A stretch of 64,000 bases of DNA from Vagococcus coleopterorum (GCF_011303955.1 NZ_CP049886.1:1178001-1242000), one strand, 5' to 3'; shown: positions 30,198-40,172, numbered from the stretch's first letter. A program made the numbers and translations. The notes: generated from the sequence alone by a model not told the origin.

Positions 30198-33100
30198 CTA
30201 TTCTTCAGTTTCTTTTGGTTTTAAACGAGCCATGACATCCTCTTTTTTTAACGGCTCCACACGATTGTAGTTGTTTTCTTTTAACAAGACATCAAACTGA
30301 CAAATGCTACGGTAATTACAGAATTGACATGCTAAGCGGGTTTTATCTCGATAAGCTGGATTCAATTTTGTTTCACCTTTGAAAATCTCGGTTCCTGCTT
30401 CTTTAAAGTTTTCTCTATTCTTTTCAATTAATAATTGGATATCTTGTTCCGAAACAAATTGACTTGATGAGTAATCACCATTCTTCTTCTCGTAATACGG
30501 GAAAACACTTGAACGAGGATTTTCATCTAATGTTCGGTCTAAATTATTTAATAGTTGCTCATCCTCTAGTAATAGCCCTTTATAACTAAACTCTTTTAAT
30601 AACTCTTCTTGAGCTTTTTCAGGGGCTAAACTACCATCAACTGTCGGATTCTTCACTTGAAGATAAAATGCACCTGCTGGTTTAGCTTGCTCGCTTCCTA
30701 CTAATGTAGCGGCATTTTGAAGTGCCACATCTAAATAGGTAATCATCTGCATCGCTAATCCAAAATAAGCATCACGATAATCGAAGCTATGACGACTTGA
30801 TTTATAATCGACTACAGCTAAATAGTTTTGATCGCCTACTTGAATTTGATCTAAACGATCAATTTTCCCGCGAATATCTAAAGCTTTATTATTAGGTAGG
30901 TCAATCTTCAATCCTTCTAATCCTTTTGTTTGTGCAATTTGACCAAAGATGACTTCAGTTTGAACTGTTGTCATGCCAGTACGTAAACTTTGTTGTCTTA
31001 AGGTTTCACTAACACGTTTAATTGTTTGACTTAGTTGGTAACGAATATAATTCATTCTTGGACTTGCTGACAAGATAGTAAATTTATCTTCACCTAACAC
31101 ATTTTCTAACACTTCGTTTGTTAGACTGTTTAAATCATCACTAGTTAACTCACTAAGCATTAATTTCTCACGAATCAAGACTTTGAATAATTGATCCAAT
31201 GCATCATGATAAAAATCTCCAGTAGCTGCTGGACTTAATTCAAATGTATCTCGTTCTTTCAGCTTCAACCCGTAGGTCATAAAGTATTTGTACTGACATT
31301 GGTGGAAATTCTCAACTTTCGAGACAGAGCCGTGGATAGTTGAACTATACAACGCATCCACCATCTCTTGATTTAAGGTTTCAGTAATATTCTTAGCTAC
31401 CAAGCTAGCAAATAATTTCTGACTCAACTGTTGATACTCAGGGTCTTTCAATAATTGTTTCTCCAAGGCAACGTACTCCGGCGCTAAAAACTCACCTGCT
31501 GCTTGTGCCTCTTTCTTTAATCGCAGTAAGTCACTAATTAAATTACGATACGTGCTAATGCGCTCTATTTCAAACTTCTCAGGAGTTACTTGGTTCCCTT
31601 TTCGCTCTATCGGAATAGATAATCCTTTAGCAATCAGTTGCATGTAAGGTGAAACTTTGACATCTTTACTGCCTTCTATCCCCATTGGGTAACTTAAGTA
31701 AAGTTTATCAGCCGTTGAGTGAAAAGCTAAGTAAGCGATATACGGTTCCTTAGCTAAATCCGCCTTTGTCTCCTTCGCTAAATATTTACCATTTTCTAGA
31801 TGTCCTGAAACCAACTGACGTTCTTCATCTGATAACAATGTTTTATTTTCAATCTTTTTAGGGAAAGTGGTATCTGTCATCCCTACCATGAAGGTCACTT
31901 TATTTTTTTGTTCATGAATCATATCAATGGATGATAATGTCACCTGATCTAACGTTGTCGGCACTTTACTATACGTCAGACCTTCTAAACCAGTCGTCAC
32001 AATTGTTGTGAACTCTTTAAAATCAAATGGCATATCGCCTAAGATATTCACGTAATCATCTAGCAAATTCATTAATGCTTGCCAAGTTTGTTCATGAATT
32101 TTGGCTTCTTCAAGATTTCCTTCTTCAATCGCGAAACGACGCCAGAAATTAACTTCTTGTTCAACGCCACTTTCAACTAAAAATTCATAAAGAATCGTCG
32201 CCCCATCTATAGCTGTTTCAGCTTTAGCCATTTTTTCATAGAAAGGGACTAGCAAACGACGTAAATGATTACGGACTTCATTTGAATACAACTGTGCTTT
32301 TTGATCACTATCTAACTCCACATCGCCCTCATTATAATCATAAGTAATGTACAGCCAATCTTTTTCTTGTGTCCAATAGAATCCTTCATACCCATAGGCT
32401 AAAGAAACGTTCTCGGTTAAATCAATTTTTTCACGAAATTCTTTACGCGAGTCTTGCCATGCTAAATAATCCGTCTCACTATCCAATGACGGCATCATCA
32501 GTTCTGTTCTCAACAAACGCATAATATCGTTGTAACGGTAATAACGTTCATCAATATTAAATAAATTAATTAATAACTCAAGTAATGGATGGTGTTTCAT
32601 TGCTAACTCATTATTAACATAAAACGGAATAGCGTGATTATCAAAAATTGGGGCGATAATTTTTTCGTACGTCGCTAAATCACGAGTCAAAATTTCAATA
32701 TCACGATAGCGATACTCCCCGCTTGCGACTAACCGTCTGATTTCTCCTGCGACTTCAGTCATTTCACTATAACTTGTTGGCGTTTCAAACAACTTAATTT
32801 GGTTATCTTTTAAAACACCATCAAATTTCTTCGATGATAACTCTTGAGATTGCACCCAAAAATCTTCTAACATTGCTAAATCACTTGCTTCACTGTTGCC
32901 CACTTTAGTATCTTGATAAACCTTGACTTGTTCTCGACGAGCAAACTGATACAGATCAAAATAAACTTTCCCTGCATCATAGAACATATTTTGACTATCT
33001 GGTAACTCAGTGCTATAACTTTTATCTAAAACCAAGTTTACCTTCACTTCGGCGGCGTTAGAAACTAATGTTTGAATCAATTCCTGTTCGCGTGCTGTAA

Positions 33101-33752
33101 AACGTGAAAAGCCAGAGATGATAAACATCACTTGGCTTAAATCACGTTTCGGTAATTCTTGAGCTAATTGGCTGATTTGTTGCGTTATACCGATTTGGCG
33201 TCCTGCAAGATTTTCCAAATAAAGCTGATATAGGTAATTAAACTCTGTCAATTTAGTCTTAAAGTCAGCTTCTTTTGGTGAATTACCTAATTCAGTAATC
33301 AATTGCGTTAAATCAGTTTCTTGGACGTTTCCAGCCAATAATTCATTAAATAAATCAGCTAATTGCTGAATAAAACCTGGTTTCGTCACTTCTCCTTTGA
33401 AGACCGTTAAACTCTCTGAATTTTCAAGTAACACCTTACGAATCAACATTAAATTTGCTGCTTCTGAGACTTGTTCCGATTGGAAGCCTTCAGTATTCTG
33501 TAAATAATACCAGGCAAGACGCGTAAAGCTGAATACTTGAAGTTGTAAACTAGCCATCCGCTTGTTTTGGTTAAACGGTTCTAAAGTGTGTAACTTATTT
33601 AAAACAGATACTTCTGTCTCAAATTTAATATGGTTAGGTACTAGATAGAAGACTTCATGGTTAGGATTGGCTACTAGCCAGTCACGTGCTTTTTCAACTA
33701 AAGGCGTTTCACGGTCAGCACTCGCTGATCCAATAATAAATTCTAATCCCAC
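30198..33752 (-). CDS. addB: ATP-dependent nuclease subunit B (RexB)
   Basis: About 1184 residues. The frame is open to 33800, but GTG 33752 follows AGGAGG at eight bases and begins GLEFIIGSASADRETP, where the family starts. The C-terminal nuclease has AVVDYKSSRHSF. An iron-sulfur cluster is indicated by a Cys in HQCQYKYF and the trio in CQFCNYRSICQFD. An N-terminal helicase-like domain without a clear Walker A is visible, unlike B. subtilis AddB, fitting the RexB type. Confidence 0.94.
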   Translation of the reverse strand: MGLEFIIGSASADRETPLVEKARDWLVANPNHEVFYLVPNHIKFETEVSVLNKLHTLEPFNQNKRMASLQLQVFSFTRLAWYYLQNTEGFQSEQVSEAANLMLIRKVLLENSESLTVFKGEVTKPGFIQQLADLFNELLAGNVQETDLTQLITELGNSPKEADFKTKLTEFNYLYQLYLENLAGRQIGITQQISQLAQELPKRDLSQVMFIISGFSRFTAREQELIQTLVSNAAEVKVNLVLDKSYSTELPDSQNMFYDAGKVYFDLYQFARREQVKVYQDTKVGNSEASDLAMLEDFWVQSQELSSKKFDGVLKDNQIKLFETPTSYSEMTEVAGEIRRLVASGEYRYRDIEILTRDLATYEKIIAPIFDNHAIPFYVNNELAMKHHPLLELLINLFNIDERYYRYNDIMRLLRTELMMPSLDSETDYLAWQDSRKEFREKIDLTENVSLAYGYEGFYWTQEKDWLYITYDYNEGDVELDSDQKAQLYSNEVRNHLRRLLVPFYEKMAKAETAIDGATILYEFLVESGVEQEVNFWRRFAIEEGNLEEAKIHEQTWQALMNLLDDYVNILGDMPFDFKEFTTIVTTGLEGLTYSKVPTTLDQVTLSSIDMIHEQKNKVTFMVGMTDTTFPKKIENKTLLSDEERQLVSGHLENGKYLAKETKADLAKEPYIAYLAFHSTADKLYLSYPMGIEGSKDVKVSPYMQLIAKGLSIPIERKGNQVTPEKFEIERISTYRNLISDLLRLKKEAQAAGEFLAPEYVALEKQLLKDPEYQQLSQKLFASLVAKNITETLNQEMVDALYSSTIHGSVSKVENFHQCQYKYFMTYGLKLKERDTFELSPAATGDFYHDALDQLFKVLIREKLMLSELTSDDLNSLTNEVLENVLGEDKFTILSASPRMNYIRYQLSQTIKRVSETLRQQSLRTGMTTVQTEVIFGQIAQTKGLEGLKIDLPNNKALDIRGKIDRLDQIQVGDQNYLAVVDYKSSRHSFDYRDAYFGLAMQMITYLDVALQNAATLVGSEQAKPAGAFYLQVKNPTVDGSLAPEKAQEELLKEFSYKGLLLEDEQLLNNLDRTLDENPRSSVFPYYEKKNGDYSSSQFVSEQDIQLLIEKNRENFKEAGTEIFKGETKLNPAYRDKTRLACQFCNYRSICQFDVLLKENNYNRVEPLKKEDVMARLKPKETEE

Positions 33753-33830
33753 TTTGTCATCCTCCTCTTTTTCTCTCTGTTTAATTTTATCATATTTCAA
33801 AGGTAAAAAAACCTAATATACTTAAACAAA

Positions 33831-33854
33831 AAAGCCTAGCATACGCTAGACTTT
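33831..33854 (-). terminator. Terminator of lepB
   Basis: AAAGCCTAGC pairs with GCTAGACTTT, with one mismatch, and a T-run follows on the minus strand. It overlaps the lepB stop. Confidence 0.75.
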
Positions 33855-34437
33855 ATTTCATTGTGCCGAATTTACTTGGTGGCCAAAAAACAAACTTAAC
33901 ATTTCCTGAAATCGTTTCTTCATCAATCAATCCAAAAATACGACTATCTTTTGAATTTTGACGATTATCACCCATTACAAATAATTTGCCTTCTGGAATT
34001 GTAACGTAATTTCCTGGCAGTGCTTGTAAATCGAAGTCGGTAATAATTTCACCTTGACGATTCATAATAGTTGTTAAGTATTCGCCATCTGGTAATTTTG
34101 ATTGATACTTATCCAAGTAAGGTTCTTTTACTAATTTATCATTAACAAAGAGTTGACCTTTTTCAAAACGAACACGCTCTCCTGGTAATCCAATCACACG
34201 CTTAATGTAACTTTTCTTTTGCTCATCAGGAGCTGGGAACGTGACCACATCTTGGCGGTCAATATCACCAAAGCGTAAAGCGAAAACACGTTCACCATCT
34301 TGCATTGTGGGATCCATTGATTTCCCAGAAACCACGACTGGTGTAAAGACATAATGACGAACTAGTAACATGACTGCCACCAAACCAACAAACCAAATAA
34401 TATTACTCAGCCAAACACTTTTTGAAATTTTACTCAT
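33853..34437 (-). CDS. lepB: Signal peptidase I
   Basis: A 194-residue membrane-bound protease removing signal peptides. One N-terminal membrane helix (residues 10-27) is followed by the catalytic domain with Ser40 in SGKSMDPTM and Lys79 in KKSYIKRVIGLPGE. The motif MGDNRQNSKDSR is in the C-terminal part. Preceded by AGGAGG; an unpaired gene between tkt and addB. Confidence 0.95.
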   Translation of the reverse strand: MSKISKSVWLSNIIWFVGLVAVMLLVRHYVFTPVVVSGKSMDPTMQDGERVFALRFGDIDRQDVVTFPAPDEQKKSYIKRVIGLPGERVRFEKGQLFVNDKLVKEPYLDKYQSKLPDGEYLTTIMNRQGEIITDFDLQALPGNYVTIPEGKLFVMGDNRQNSKDSRIFGLIDEETISGNVKFVFWPPSKFGTMK

Positions 34438-34534
34438 GTGACTCCTCCTAAACCTCTTACTCTATTGACTTATTTTACCATACTGTTGTCTTTAACGCTG
34501 TATAATGCGCTTTTTTCATAAAATCTTCACAAAA

Positions 34535-34556
34535 AAAGAGAGCCTAAGCTCTCTTT
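34535..34556 (-). terminator. Terminator of tkt
   Basis: AAAGAGAGC and GCTCTCTTT form a 9 bp stem; TTTT follows on the minus strand. Confidence 0.85.
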
Positions 34557-34568
34557 CACGTCTTACTA

Positions 34569-36566
34569 TTATAAAGATTTAAATGTGTTTACAACGTTAT
34601 CAGCTGTAAAGCCATATTCAGGTAAGACTTTCGCAGCTGGCGCACTCGCACCGAATTTATCAACTGTGACAGTTTTTCCTTCAAATCCTACATAACGTTC
34701 CCAACCGAATGATGCTCCCATTTCAACAGCCACTCGTTTAGTTACTGCTTTTGGTAAAACAGACTCACGATAAGTAGCACCTTGTTGTTCAAATAAATCC
34801 ATACTTGGCATTGACACAACTGAAACATCTTCCCCTTGTTCTGCTAAAGCTTTTTGCGCTTCCACTGCTAAGGCAACTTCAGAACCTGTGGCAATTAAGA
34901 TACCTGTTGGTTGTTCACCATTTTGTGGTGAAACAACGTATGCTCCTTTTGCTACACCTGCTTCCGCTAACTCTTTGGTATGTTCTAAAACCGGTAAGTT
35001 TTGACGAGTTAAGGCTAAAACTGTTGGACGATCCGTTGATTGCATCGCTAATTTCCAAGCAGCTCTCACTTCGTTACCGTCAGCTGGACGGAATGTTGTT
35101 AAGTTCGGCATACCACGTAAGCTTGATAATTGTTCGATTGGCTCATGAGTTGGGCCATCTTCACCAACAGCAATCGAATCATGTGTTAACACGTATGTTA
35201 CTGGTGTATTTTGAATCGCAGCTAAACGAATTGCTGGACGCATATAGTCAACGAAGACGAAGAATGTTCCGCCGTAGACTTTTGTACCGCCGTGTAGCGC
35301 GATCCCGTTCATAGCAGCTGTCATCGCGAATTCACGAACACCAAACCAGATGTTACGTCCTTCGTATTGACCTGCTTCAAAATCTGTTTCAGCTGCCATC
35401 ATTGTGTTATTTGATGATGATAAGTCAGCCGATCCGCCCCAAAGACTTGGCACTGTTTTAGCTAGCGCTTGAATCATTTCTTTACTTGTAATACGGCTGG
35501 CAGTTCCAGCATCCTCAACATTGTAAGTTGGCATTTCGCTATCCCAATTTTCTGGTAATTTACCAGCGAAGGCATCTTCAAATTGTTGAGCTAATTCTGG
35601 GTACTCAGCTTTATAGCCCGCAAATAAGTCATTCCACTCACCCTCAGCTTTTTCACCTTTGGCATTAATTTCTTGTTTGAAACGTTCTTGCACATCAGCG
35701 GGCACTTCAAACTCAGGGGTATCCCATCCGTAAGCCGCTTTAGCTGTCGCAATTCCTTCAGCACCAAGTGGCGCTCCGTGAACTTTGTTTGTTCCTTCGT
35801 TTGGCGCACCAAAACCGATAACTGTTTTAATTTCAATCACAGTTGGTTTTGTTGTTTCAGCTTTCGCTTCATCAATCGCTTTAGAAATCGCTTCTAAATC
35901 ATTCCCATCTTTTACTAAGATATGTTGCCATCCGGTTGCTTCAAAACGACCTTTCACATCTTCTGTAAATGATTTGTTTAAAGGACCATCTAATGAAATA
36001 TCATTTGAATCGTATAAAACGATTAATTTATCTAATTTCAAGTGTCCTGCCATACTCATTGCTTCTTGTGAGATACCTTCCATTAAATCACCATCACCAC
36101 ATAGTGCATATGTGTAGTGATCCATCACTTTGTAGTTAGGTTTATTATAAGTGGCTGCTAAGTGAGCTTCTGCCATAGCGAAACCAACACTCATTGCAAT
36201 TCCTTGCCCTAAAGGACCAGTTGTTGCTTCCACACCATCAGTGTGGTGAACCTCTGGGTGTCCAGGAGTACGACTGCCCCATTGGCGGAAGTTTTCTAAA
36301 TCATGTTTAGTCACATCGTAACCAGCTAAATGTAATAAGCTGTATAACATCGCTGACCCATGACCTGCAGATAAAATGAAACGATCACGATCGACCCAAT
36401 TTCTTGACGTACTTGGGTTAATTTTTAAATGCTTAGTCCATAGTGCGTATGCCATCGGCGCTGCACCTAAAGGTAGACCTGGGTGACCTGAATTTGCTTT
36501 CTGAATCATATCCATACTTAACGTACGAATCGAATTTACACCTAACTCATCAATTTTATCGAACAT
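34569..36566 (-). CDS. tkt: Transketolase
   Basis: A 665-residue thiamine-diphosphate enzyme of the pentose phosphate pathway, transferring two-carbon units between sugar phosphates. Signatures include QKANSGHPGLPLGAAPMAY, the ThDP motif GDGDLMEGISQEAM, THDSIAVGEDGPTHEPIEQL and the C-terminal domain. A ribosome site, AGGAGG, precedes the ATG. A weak cre-like element lies about 90 bp upstream. Confidence 0.96.
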   Translation of the reverse strand: MFDKIDELGVNSIRTLSMDMIQKANSGHPGLPLGAAPMAYALWTKHLKINPSTSRNWVDRDRFILSAGHGSAMLYSLLHLAGYDVTKHDLENFRQWGSRTPGHPEVHHTDGVEATTGPLGQGIAMSVGFAMAEAHLAATYNKPNYKVMDHYTYALCGDGDLMEGISQEAMSMAGHLKLDKLIVLYDSNDISLDGPLNKSFTEDVKGRFEATGWQHILVKDGNDLEAISKAIDEAKAETTKPTVIEIKTVIGFGAPNEGTNKVHGAPLGAEGIATAKAAYGWDTPEFEVPADVQERFKQEINAKGEKAEGEWNDLFAGYKAEYPELAQQFEDAFAGKLPENWDSEMPTYNVEDAGTASRITSKEMIQALAKTVPSLWGGSADLSSSNNTMMAAETDFEAGQYEGRNIWFGVREFAMTAAMNGIALHGGTKVYGGTFFVFVDYMRPAIRLAAIQNTPVTYVLTHDSIAVGEDGPTHEPIEQLSSLRGMPNLTTFRPADGNEVRAAWKLAMQSTDRPTVLALTRQNLPVLEHTKELAEAGVAKGAYVVSPQNGEQPTGILIATGSEVALAVEAQKALAEQGEDVSVVSMPSMDLFEQQGATYRESVLPKAVTKRVAVEMGASFGWERYVGFEGKTVTVDKFGASAPAAKVLPEYGFTADNVVNTFKSL

Positions 36567-36652
36567 GTTGACATCCTCCTGTTATTTAGGTTTTTTTTAC
36601 CTTAATTGCTACTCTTCTATTTTAACTGTCTTGCAGGTAAAAATCAATCAAT

Positions 36653-36667
36653 ATTAAGCGTTTTCTT
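36653..36667 (-). promoter_or_regulatory. Weak cre-like sequence upstream of tkt
   Basis: The minus strand reads AAGAAAACGCTTAAT here, matching the cre consensus at 13 of 15 positions (T and C positions wrong). It may be chance. Confidence 0.25.
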
Positions 36668-36688
36668 TTTTGATAAAAAGAAAAGAGA

Positions 36689-36928
36689 TTAACGATCGTG
36701 AATCCCTTTTTCTTTTTGAATATCTTTTAATTTATCAGGCGTTACATCATTACCCTCCTGATCAACAACTTTCATTCCTTCAATGTGATTTCTCATACCA
36801 CCACGGAAACGCTCTAAGTATTCTGCGCGCAAATCTTTTTGCTCAGCTTGCTCGACTAATGACAAACCTTCCGCTTTCGCTTTTTTTGCTAACTCATTAA
36901 TACGCGCCATTTTTTCACTTGATAACAT
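36689..36928 (-). CDS. DUF896 (YnzC/YnzF-type) small protein
   Basis: A 79-residue protein of DUF896: KMARINELAKKAKAEGLSLVE at the N-terminus, and YLERFRGGMRNHIEGMKVVD in the middle. In B. subtilis the homologue ynzC belongs to the SOS-induced yneA-yneB-ynzC operon beside lexA. Here the gene is divergent from lexA and shares its intergenic region with the lexA LexA box. Molecular function is unknown. AGGAGG precedes the start. Confidence 0.9.
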   Translation of the reverse strand: MLSSEKMARINELAKKAKAEGLSLVEQAEQKDLRAEYLERFRGGMRNHIEGMKVVDQEGNDVTPDKLKDIQKEKGIHDR

Positions 36929-37005
36929 AACAAAACCTCCTAACTCTTTTCTTATAGCCTCTATATTAGCCTAAAATAAGCAAAAAAACAACTTAGGCCA
37001 ACTAG

Positions 37006-37019
37006 CGAACAAGTGTTTG
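37006..37019. promoter_or_regulatory. LexA box (SOS operator) between DUF896 and lexA
   Basis: CGAACAAGTGTTTG matches the Gram-positive SOS consensus CGAACRNRYGTTYG at every position. A TATGAT -10 element for lexA lies at 37035-37040, so the box overlaps the -35 region. The same site could repress DUF896. Confidence 0.88.
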
Positions 37020-37077
37020 ATTTTTGTTTTTTACTATGATACACTCAAGATATTAAAATGAAAAAGGAGGCTATGCC

Positions 37078-37698
37078 ATGAGTTCAGGAAGAGAAACCCG
37101 TCAAACAGACATTCTAAAATTCATTCATGCTCAAGTTGAAGAAAAAGGCTATCCACCCACTGTTAGAGAAATCGGTGAAGCAGTAGAACTATCTTCTACT
37201 TCTACCGTTCACGGTCATTTATCCCGCTTAGAGAAAAAAGGACTATTGCAACGTGACCCTACAAAGCCACGTGCCATCGAGTTAACTCCTCAAGCCTTAG
37301 AATTAATTGGTATCCAAGAAAAAACAATTCCTCTATTAGGAACTGTTACTGCTGGTGCCCCTATCTTGGCCGTTGAAGAAGCTATCGATCACTTTCCGTT
37401 ACCCCCTCATTTAAAAAATGATGAAAGCAACTTATTTATGTTAACGGTTCGCGGCGAAAGTATGATCAATGCTGGAATCCTTGATGGTGACCAAGTTATC
37501 ATTAAGAAGCAACCAAACGCATCCAATGGTGATATCGTTATTGCTATGACTGATGAAGATGAAGCGACATGCAAACGTTTCTATAAAGAAAGTACTCATT
37601 TCCGTTTACAACCTGAAAATGATTTTATGGAACCTATCTTATTAGATAACGTATCTATCTTAGGTAAAGTCGTTGGTTTATACCGGGATACAATCTAA
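37078..37698 (+). CDS. lexA: LexA repressor
   Basis: A 206-residue SOS repressor. An N-terminal winged helix with [21 protein letters not shown] is followed by the autocleavage site Ala92-Gly93 (in [10 protein letters not shown]). The protease dyad is Ser128 in RGESMINAG and Lys166 in [17 protein letters not shown] precedes the ATG. A perfect LexA box in its promoter shows autoregulation. Followed by its own terminator. Confidence 0.97.
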   Translation: MSSGRETRQTDILKFIHAQVEEKGYPPTVREIGEAVELSSTSTVHGHLSRLEKKGLLQRDPTKPRAIELTPQALELIGIQEKTIPLLGTVTAGAPILAVEEAIDHFPLPPHLKNDESNLFMLTVRGESMINAGILDGDQVIIKKQPNASNGDIVIAMTDEDEATCKRFYKESTHFRLQPENDFMEPILLDNVSILGKVVGLYRDTI

Positions 37699-37702
37699 GT
37701 CT

Positions 37703-37732
37703 AAAAAACCAGAAATTTTTTTCTGGTTTTTT
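37703..37732 (+). terminator. Terminator of lexA
   Basis: AAAAAACCAGAAA pairs with TTTCTGGTTTTTT, followed by T-rich sequence. It separates lexA from the SOS gene downstream. Confidence 0.85.
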
Positions 37733-37743
37733 TATTTTATCTC

Positions 37744-37794
37744 TTGACAAAACGAACAAATGTTTGTATTATGAATATAACGAACAGACGTTCT
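37744..37794 (+). promoter_or_regulatory. SOS promoter with two LexA boxes
   Basis: TTGACA at 37744-37749 and TATTAT at 37767-37772 are separated by 17 bases, a near-ideal sigma-A promoter. LexA box 1 (CGAACAAATGTTTG, 37753-37766) fills the spacer and matches the consensus fully. Box 2 (CGAACAGACGTTCT, 37781-37794) lies at the expected transcription start and matches 13 of 14. Confidence 0.9.
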
Positions 37795-37822
37795 TATATT
37801 ATTTGTACTGGAGGAATTTATT

Positions 37823-38011
37823 ATGACAGCAATCAAACAATTAGGTGTAGCACTATTTATCTTACTTATCGGAATTTTCATTGGAACCCTTGGGATTAAA
37901 GCAGCTCTATTTATTATTTTAGTTCCTGCTCTTATGTGGTTTATGGCTTGGGAAGAAAAATCATATGATATGTATGCTGACGAACACCCAAACGAACACA
38001 GCTATTCTTAA
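37823..38011 (+). CDS. Small SOS-regulated membrane protein, 62 residues
   Basis: A short protein with two adjacent hydrophobic helices, residues 7-22 and 25-43, and an acidic, tyrosine- and histidine-bearing tail (EEKSYDMYADEHPNEHSY). GGAGG lies eight bases before the ATG. It has its own strong promoter with two LexA boxes and a terminator before and after, so it is an independent SOS unit. I do not recognise the family. SOS-induced small membrane proteins elsewhere (SulA substitutes such as YneA or SidA) stop division, but it has no LysM or other shared motif, so that role is only a guess. Confidence 0.8.
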   Translation: MTAIKQLGVALFILLIGIFIGTLGIKAALFIILVPALMWFMAWEEKSYDMYADEHPNEHSYS

Positions 38012-38021
38012 TTTCAATAAT

Positions 38022-38053
38022 AAAAAAGCTCACACAATCGTGTGAGCTTTTTT
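38022..38053. terminator. Bidirectional terminator
   Basis: GCTCACAC pairs with GTGTGAGC, flanked by A6 and T6. It serves the SOS gene (plus) and the nucleoid-protein gene (minus). Confidence 0.9.
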
Positions 38054-38055
38054 AT

Positions 38056-39045
38056 TTAGAATCGATTAATAATATCATCAACATTTTTTATCATCACTGA
38101 AATAGTGCCATCAGGATTATTAATAAATTCAATTAAATCTTTATCTTGATAAACTTCTACGGGGATAAACATCTCTATCCCGTTTGTTAATTTTAATTTT
38201 TGCTTGCTGTATTTTTTTTCATACTTAGGAACGTTAACCGGAACATCTTCTACAAAACGACTCTGTTCTACTTTTTCCAAATAATCAGATTTCGCTGAAT
38301 GGTTATGTTCGAAGACCACTTCAGCGATTTTTTGATTACTGATACGTCCTTCCGACTCGATGCTCTCATGAACCGCTTGTTGCACATTCGCTAAGGATGT
38401 AAAGGTTTCTTCATTATATTTGTCCGCTACTTCTTTCACTGCTTTTTTAACAATTTTTATATTTTCTTGAACAGTTGGCTTAACTGCTGTTTTCAATATT
38501 AAATCAGTTAAATAATTTGTCTTTTTATCATCAAACATATATTTCTTTTCAACTAATTTAAATTCAAAAGTTGATAAGTTAATAACCAGCCCTTCGCTAA
38601 CTTTCTGACTAGTAGCTGGTAGAATTGTTTTATTAATTATCAAATTATTTAAAAGCTGATCTTCTTCGTAATCAACAAAATGCGTATAAGCAGGTTTGTA
38701 ATTGATTTTAAATAACCCTAAATATGAGTCACCACGATCTTCTAACTCCATACAAAATAAATCCCCACTTGGAACTTCATGCCCTTGCGACAAACAATTA
38801 AAAAAGATAGTTGCAAACTTTTCTGATTTCTCAACAAAAGATAAGTCACCATTTAAAGCAGTCTGTATGATTGAGTCGTCAGCAGACAAATGTCCTTCTT
38901 TTAGGTCCCCTTGATGAAATTTTTTAACAACTGATTCTAAATATGTTTTAACTGGATAGGCTTTAATATCTAGTTCTTTTTGCGAACAAAACAATGAGCC
39001 ACTTTCCAAGTCTAAAATTTGTAATACTGCTGAATTGATTTCCAT
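38056..39045 (-). CDS. Nucleoid-associated protein, NA37/NdpA family
   Basis: A 329-residue protein resembling the NA37 family (YejK/NdpA), nucleoid-associated proteins. Family-like features are MEINSAVLQILDLESGSL at the N-terminus, FKINYKPAYTHFV in the middle and a charged C-terminal half. No membrane segment. It sits alone between the SOS gene and gpsA. Role in DNA organisation is by family only. Confidence 0.78.
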   Translation of the reverse strand: MEINSAVLQILDLESGSLFCSQKELDIKAYPVKTYLESVVKKFHQGDLKEGHLSADDSIIQTALNGDLSFVEKSEKFATIFFNCLSQGHEVPSGDLFCMELEDRGDSYLGLFKINYKPAYTHFVDYEEDQLLNNLIINKTILPATSQKVSEGLVINLSTFEFKLVEKKYMFDDKKTNYLTDLILKTAVKPTVQENIKIVKKAVKEVADKYNEETFTSLANVQQAVHESIESEGRISNQKIAEVVFEHNHSAKSDYLEKVEQSRFVEDVPVNVPKYEKKYSKQKLKLTNGIEMFIPVEVYQDKDLIEFINNPDGTISVMIKNVDDIINRF

Positions 39046-39066
39046 TTATCTTTCTCCCTTAAAAAA

Positions 39067-39094
39067 ATAAACCCAGGAATCCTCCTGGATTTAT
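39067..39094 (-). terminator. Terminator of gpsA
   Basis: ATAAACCCAGGA pairs with TCCTGGATTTAT with one mismatch; poly-T follows on the minus strand. Confidence 0.8.
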
Positions 39095-39108
39095 CTGTAC
39101 GTTCTTAA

Positions 39109-40110
39109 TTATTCAGATCGACCTTCGCGAAGCATTAGCTGACGAACGGCTTCCTTAACATCTTGACCTTTATAGATAACATTATAGATAGTTTCGGTAA
39201 TCGGCATGTCCACATTTAAATCTTGAGCTAATTCATAGGCCGCTTTCGTCGTTGAAACACCTTCAACAATCATGCCCATATTTTCTAAAATTTCGTCTAA
39301 ATTATGACCTTTACCTAATAAATCACCAGCACGCCAGTTTCTTGAGTGAACACTTGTACAAGTGACAATCAAATCACCAACACCACTCAAACCAATAAAC
39401 GTTAAAGGATCTGCACCCATGGCAACTCCTAAACGGCTGATTTCAGCTAAACCACGCGTCATCAAGGCAGCTTTCGCATTATCACCAAACCCAAGACCGT
39501 GAATAGCACCTGAACCTAAGGCAATAATATTTTTTAAAGCGGCACCTGTTTCTACACCTAAGACATCAGTATTAGTATAGATTCGGAAATAATCATTCAT
39601 AAATAAGTCTTGGACATATTTCGCTTGCTCTAAATCTTCACAAGCAGCTGTTACTGTTGTAATGTCACGAACAGCTAACTCTTCAGCGTGACTTGGTCCT
39701 GATAACACGACAACATTTTGACGTTTTTCACTTGGAATTTCTTCTTCTAAAATCTCTGAAATACGTTTATGAGTTTCTTGTTCAAACCCTTTACTAGCGT
39801 GAATGATAACAGGCTTCGTTTCTAAAACGGCTACTAACTGTTTAGCGACTGAACGAATGGCTTTAGTTGGGACAACAAATAATACCGCATCAACATCTGC
39901 TACAGCTTCTGCCATGTTTGATGTTGCTTTTAATTCTTTAGGTAACTCAATTCCTTTTAAGTAAGCTTCATTCGTATGCTTATTATTTATTTCTTGTACC
40001 GGTTCTTCTTTATGGCTCCACAATCTAACGTCGTGACCATTTTCCACTAAAGATTTGGCAAGGGCAGTTCCCCATGAACCTGGTCCTAAAACCGCAATTT
40101 TTTGTTGCAT
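39109..40110 (-). CDS. gpsA: Glycerol-3-phosphate dehydrogenase [NAD(P)+]
   Basis: A 333-residue cytosolic enzyme making sn-glycerol 3-phosphate for phospholipids. The N-terminal nucleotide fold has [15 protein letters not shown]; the catalytic region has [19 protein letters not shown], with the conserved lysine, and [13 protein letters not shown]. It follows lgt, as is common in Lactobacillales. Confidence 0.96.
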   Translation of the reverse strand: MQQKIAVLGPGSWGTALAKSLVENGHDVRLWSHKEEPVQEINNKHTNEAYLKGIELPKELKATSNMAEAVADVDAVLFVVPTKAIRSVAKQLVAVLETKPVIIHASKGFEQETHKRISEILEEEIPSEKRQNVVVLSGPSHAEELAVRDITTVTAACEDLEQAKYVQDLFMNDYFRIYTNTDVLGVETGAALKNIIALGSGAIHGLGFGDNAKAALMTRGLAEISRLGVAMGADPLTFIGLSGVGDLIVTCTSVHSRNWRAGDLLGKGHNLDEILENMGMIVEGVSTTKAAYELAQDLNVDMPITETIYNVIYKGQDVKEAVRQLMLREGRSE

Positions 40111-40172
40111 ATTTTGAACACTCCTTCTGGCAATCAGCCTTTTCTCGTGACATTATTTTACCATATAAAAAA

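Noticed and set aside
34805-35314. 169-residue plus-strand frame opposite tkt
   Set aside because: Antisense shadow of transketolase, leucine-rich low-complexity translation, no ribosome site.
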